A DNA stretch of 64,000 nt from Phyllostachys edulis. Taxonomy: Eukaryota; Streptophyta; Magnoliopsida; Poales; Poaceae. Positions 59,734 through 64,000 of the stretch are shown here, one piece after another (the stretch's first letter is position 1; each line of letters begins with the position of its first letter). The stretch is taken from NCBI GenBank assembly GCA_036346405.1, contig CM070562.1, forward strand, positions 110,458,412 to 110,522,411, written 5' to 3'. The position numbers were made by a program, and so were the translations under genes. Below the pieces are notes generated by a model. That model was not told the DNA's origin and made no database searches. It saw only the letters and a program-made list of their open reading frames with translations.

Positions 59734-62100
59734 TGTGAGAACCCACATAATTAACATAACCTAACTAACAGTAATCGGTAATTAGCGATAATTAAAATTC
59801 TCTAAATCCAGAGCAAACAGTAATTTCAGAGTTAATATCAAGTGCATAATCGTTACATCTGGCAGCAAGAGGGTTATAAAAGCAATTTCTCCAATATCAA
59901 TCAAGATTCAATTACAAAACTAAATCCATTGCAGACATAAGTGGATCATTAATACGAACTCAGAAATATTTACACCATTAAATGCAATCAAAGAGTACAC
60001 CCTTGTGACAACCCTGAAAACATTGCACCAATCCAAATACAAAACAGAAGTAATATATTACAAACCCATTACTTATTTCAAAATTAATTATACAACCAAT
60101 TGCAAGGCTTATAACAACAATTCATTAAATCATAATCCGCCCCTTGCATCCTTGTAGCATCAGTTATACTTGCCACCTTGTACCTTGAGCATCAGTCCAT
60201 AGAGCCATCTCGCGATCCATCCCCATCGCTCGTTAGAAAAATTAGAACACGGTTAGTAAGTCAAAGCCATGTGGATAATAGAAAATAGAAAGTAGAAGGT
60301 TGGAAGTGGCTGTCAGAATTCTTCGAAGCACACTAGGGTTCCCTGATCAACTCATGCTAGCCAACCCCTTAATCGTCAAGGTACCCAGACTAGCTAGAGT
60401 TAGCCAGCACCTCTTTGCTTTCGTAGGTTTCATCATACGGCATTTAAGTTAATCCGACACCCACGTATATTAAAGTACTCAGCCACAGAAAATCACACGC
60501 ATAGTGATTTCCTAACCACAGACCAAAAAGCCCCCAACGAAATCTTTCCATGAGGATCAAAGCAAGGGCAAGATGGTCTTTGTCCGTGAGCAAGAGAGTG
60601 CACAAGCCAAAGCCACCTCCCTTAAAGCATGCAGCCACCACAAAGCCACACCCTGCCTCCCCCATTTTCATTCATGCACAAGCACAAGCCACCACCAGAA
60701 CAACATCACCACCATCCGCAAGAAGGGAGCTAGGGAGAAGGAGAAGGAGCAAGCCAGGCAGCCAGGAGGCGGAACAAGCAGGAGGAGGAGGCTAGTACAC
60801 CACCACAACAGCGGCCACCAGGACACCAAGCCGACAAGGAGGAAGAAGGGGAAGGAGAGCACTGGCACGCAGTCATCACCATCGCAGCAACGACCGGCAC
60901 CCCGACGCTTCCATCCTCGCCCCAAAATCAAACCCAGCAAGGTAGCCATTTTCCCCCAATCCTTCATGAGTTTCCAACATCAGAATGCATCTTGTTGAGC
61001 CATCTAAACCAAACATCAATCGACATTGCACATTAATAATGCCCTATTTCCCTAGCATCGCAGTGCCTCATCAATAGCCATCAGCATCCATCCTTCATCA
61101 GTAGCTCTCAGATCATCTCATATACATCTCAGAGCAATAGGGGGAGGAGTCAAGGGAGAGATTAGGGTGAGGACTAGCCTCATAGCAAACCGAGCAAAGG
61201 GAGCAACCGGCCGTAGGGGAGGAGGCGAGACCAGCCATGGCCGGCCGGGCCGAGCCACCGGCCAGCACTGCAGAGGAGGTGCAGGGTGCGCGAGGGCCGA
61301 GCCACCAGGCGACGGCGCCTCGTGAAGCCGAGTTGGAGGGGCAACAATGGTGGCGCCGCCATCCGACCGCGCTGGGGTAGGAGGAAGCGGTGTCGAGTTG
61401 AACGGCGCCCTTAGCCGCCACCGAGGCGAAGCTAAGGAGGCGGAGGCGCACCAAGATCAAGCAGGCCGCCCGAGGCGAGGAGAGGCGGCGAGCGGAGGCG
61501 GCGCTGGCCTCCGGCCGCCGAGGAAGCCGAGGGCGAGGCGACGGAGCGGCGAGGGCAGCGCCAAGCCGAGCAGACAAATGGAGGCGCGCCAGGACCGGCC
61601 GAGCACGATAGAAGACGAGGCGGCGGCGACGCTTAGTGGCGCGCGTCACAAGCGGCATCGAGGAACCGGCGCGGCGAGGCCGATCAAGGCCGCCTGTCAA
61701 GGCGGCTGGGCTTGAGGGCCGACGGGACCAAGCCGAGTAGAGAGGAGCAGGAGGCGGCGTGGAGGCGCCGCCCATGGAGGGAGCCGAGGGGAGAGCGCCA
61801 GTGGAGGCATCAAGCAGAGAGAGGATCAGCGGGTCAGTGCTGCGACGGTGCTAAGCCGAGCGGGCTAGGAGGCGCCACGGGCGAGGGAGGAGGCTGGCGA
61901 GCAGCTAGGCGCTGGCGGCAAGCAGCAGAGCTGTGTCGCAAGTGGCGGCGGAGCTACTGGGCGGTCGTGGGCACCTCAGGCGGCACGGCAATGGCCAAGG
62001 AGCCTCCCATGGCGGCGGCAGTGGAGAGTGAGAGAGAGTTGAGAGATGAGGGAGTGAGATTTGAGAAGATGGGGATAGAAGAAGAGGGCAGTGGGTTTGT

Positions 62101-62142
62101 GGCTGTGTGTGTGCGTGTGTGAGTGTGTGCGTGTGTTTTGGT
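62101..62142. repeat. (GT)n-type microsatellite
   Basis: Interrupted GT/GTGC repeats within the long LTR, followed by a (GA)n patch at 62154-62180. Confidence 0.85.
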
Positions 62143-63678
62143 GTCCAGCTGAGTGAGAGAGAGAGGGGGAGAGAGAGAGATTAGAGAGGATTAGAGTTAG
62201 GATTAGGACTGTGTTTAGTAATTTTCGGGTTAGGTTTAATGTTAGAAATTGTGTAGCCTTTACTTAAATTGTTTCAATGCTATGTTTATTCAGTAGCGGT
62301 TATCAATTAATTAACTGTTAGCTGTCTATGTGTTGCTGTTAAATAACTTAACTTAGATCTCGTCTAATTAACTATTTGCAATTAGCATGTGAATTAAAAT
62401 TGCTAGATAGACCGAATAGCCGTTAATTCTGTTATTATTAAAACAACTAGTTTGTGTAGCAGCTTTGGGCTTTGCGATTATTTATTCAGGTAATTTAAGC
62501 TATTTCTTCTGTTAGTTTATTCGATAGTTAAGCGTGGACCACGGGTTGTCGACCATAGTGCGCGTTTTCGGTAGAACGATTATTCTGTGCAATGCTAACT
62601 TAGTGTAGATCTCGAAAAATATTTATTTAAATTAAACTGTATAACAATTAGAGTCACTAACCTAGATATTTATTATATCACTCAAAAATCCACTATGTAT
62701 TTATTTATATTACTATTCGTGCCACCGTGTTGCTCTGAGAGAGACTAACCAAAGACGGCAGAGAAATTGATCAGAGATTCGTCGACGCCAATCTTTTCTA
62801 CAACTCCACAGGCAAGCGATCCTCTTGACCATAAACATAGTTAATTTAAATGTAAACTGTATATTGCACTATATGTTTATTGCATCAAAATTTTTTTCTC
62901 AAAACTTAAATAAATGATTGAGATGAAGACGATTAAGATGATTATGAAAGAAATGAGAATGAATAAAGGAAAGAAAGGAGAATGATTATGGTTGGTAAAA
63001 GGGGGCCCTGGTAGGGGAACACGACGATGACGATGATGATGAGGTAAGAGGTGGGCCCCTTTTTACATATGATTATAATATAAGGACAAACAAAACTCTT
63101 GCTCGGTCTGAAGCCGTAAATTCAGTACCAACTATTTTTCCGTTTAGGTGGGCAGAAAATGCTACCTTGTTACGTAATTAAGTTCTCCATAACGGGTCAT
63201 GTTGGAAGTGTTGGGCACGGAAGAGAGCCACCCCAAGGTGGAGTGTTGAGCACGGACGATGGTCGCCTCAACCAACATTTCGAACTCGGTGTATGACAAG
63301 ATCGGCGTGGTTAAATCAAGACCGATTTAAAAGTAATGGGTGGAGACTTAATCGCATAACACGAAAATGTTCTCAGATTCTCAACTCGAACCCGCATCAA
63401 AGGAAATGCAGGATCCGCCCATTTAGAGCTCGTAATAACTATGGGTAAAGTGGTACAAAGCTGCAAGAAGGCTATGTAAAATCATGAATTCATGCCAGTT
63501 TCCTAGATTGGAGTCTACGGGAACCGCCGGAGGTCTTTCTTCTCTCCGAGTGACAAGTAGTGTTTTCAGATAAAATTTGCCATCTAAATGTTTTTAAATT
63601 ATTTTCGAATTGAGATGACTTAGAAAATGTGATAACAACTAGAGATAGTCATCCAAAGGCATTCTTTGCTATTAATGC

Positions 63679-63861
63679 TTGCTGAGTACATTCGTGTACT
63701 CAACCTTGTTAGTATTCTCCTTTGTAGATCCTAGTCCAGCTGGGAACTTTCCCGAGTGGGATGACGGACATGCAAGTATCGAAGCAGCTGCTGGAGGAGA
63801 AGGCACTGGCTACGAGGACCAAAGCGAGATGGACGCCATTTTTGACTCGTGGGACGAATAG
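63679..63861 (+). other. Short conserved-looking ORF near the LTR 3' end
   Basis: A 60-codon frame ends VDPSPAGNFPEWDDGHASIE followed by an acidic tail and a stop. Such short peptides near the 3' end of long grass LTRs may be coincidental. I do not assign a function. Confidence 0.3.
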
Positions 63862-64000
63862 TAGGCCGAGACTTCAGTGTTGGCGAGAAAAGCGGAGCAG
63901 TTCCTTTTGGTAACTGTGTAATACTTGTGCTAAGAACCCTAGCCCTGCGTGGCTATTACGGGAATAAAATGTACAGTTTCTATCTTATTGTTCTGCTACG

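Larger units (their letters stand above)
59734..64000 (+). mobile_element. Long LTR of another Gypsy-like element, running off the window
   Basis: It starts TGTGAGAACCC, a typical long-LTR start. Near the right side it has cttgctgagtacattcgtgt (63678-63697), which matches the minus strand of the 2.8-kb solo LTR (cttgctgagtacattcaaag at about 56822-56846). There that motif lies about 400 bp from the LTR end, so this LTR should end shortly after 64000. It includes a GC-rich block (61200-62000) with composition-driven ORFs and an aataaaa near 63963. Its other end is outside the window. Confidence 0.55.

Noticed and set aside
61113..61775. 220-codon minus-strand ORF
   Set aside because: Composition-driven ORF in a GC-rich block of a long LTR; an equally long frame runs on the other strand.
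1..64000. CRISPR array, bacterial operon or tRNA/rRNA genes
   Set aside because: No direct-repeat/spacer array with even spacing and no cloverleaf or rRNA signature was seen; intron structure shows a plant nuclear genome.

Overview
This is a plant nuclear window, almost certainly from a grass (Poaceae). Three spliced host genes can be modelled exon by exon, all on the minus strand: a LEUNIG_HOMOLOG-type corepressor, a DeSI-1-like PPPDE thiol isopeptidase and a CER1-type wax alkane-synthesis enzyme. The rest is dominated by grass-style transposable elements: an Angela/BARE-like Copia LTR, long-LTR Gypsy solo LTRs, a Tat-lineage Gypsy element, hAT, Mutator and Harbinger-like elements, and plant mobile domain (PMD) coding remnants. 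I cannot name the species.

Layout. 1-4.6 kb: Copia solo LTR (TSD ttcga), palindromic repeat sequence and a small hAT-like element. 4.6-11.9 kb: a Harbinger-like shell (TAA on both sides) that seems to have received a 5.66-kb solo-LTR-like insertion (TSD tctca) filled with about thirty GACCTCC-centred repeats. 12-14 kb: a hairpin MITE, a weaker MITE and a 965-bp hAT element with a perfect 8-bp TSD. 14.4-25.6 kb: the 17-exon corepressor gene, with three hAT-type insertions inside its introns. 26.1-26.5 kb: a Mutator-type MITE upstream of that gene carrying several ACGTCA/TGACGT motifs. 28 kb: a small antisense PF04195 remnant. 29.7-31.2 kb: a 1.54-kb MULE with about 390-bp TIRs and GC-rich cargo (Pack-MULE-like). 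33.2-34.3 kb: the PPPDE gene. 35.6-38.9 kb: the CER1-type gene.

40.6-59.7 kb is a nest. A degenerate, intron-containing PMD gene is cut by an 11.9-kb Tat-lineage Gypsy element (LTRs 43455-44065 and 54703-55339, TSD catat), and a 2.8-kb solo LTR sits just downstream. The Tat element carries gag-PR-RT-RH-aRH-INT on the minus strand, all broken by stops. On the plus strand it carries an antisense, apparently spliced gene of the PF04195 'putative gypsy type transposon' family with a coiled-coil C-terminus. From 59.7 kb to the end lies most of another long LTR that runs off the window.

The three host genes have no shared operon-like logic. They act in transcriptional repression in the nucleus, deSUMOylation/protein turnover, and cuticular wax synthesis at the ER. 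The most unusual material is the antisense spliced gene in the Tat element with a pair of homologous hairpins upstream of it, the exact split of the PMD gene beside a splice donor, the GACCTCC repeat field, the Pack-MULE, and the bZIP-motif-rich MITE near the corepressor promoter. All exon and TSD calls come from reading the sequence; no database search was possible.
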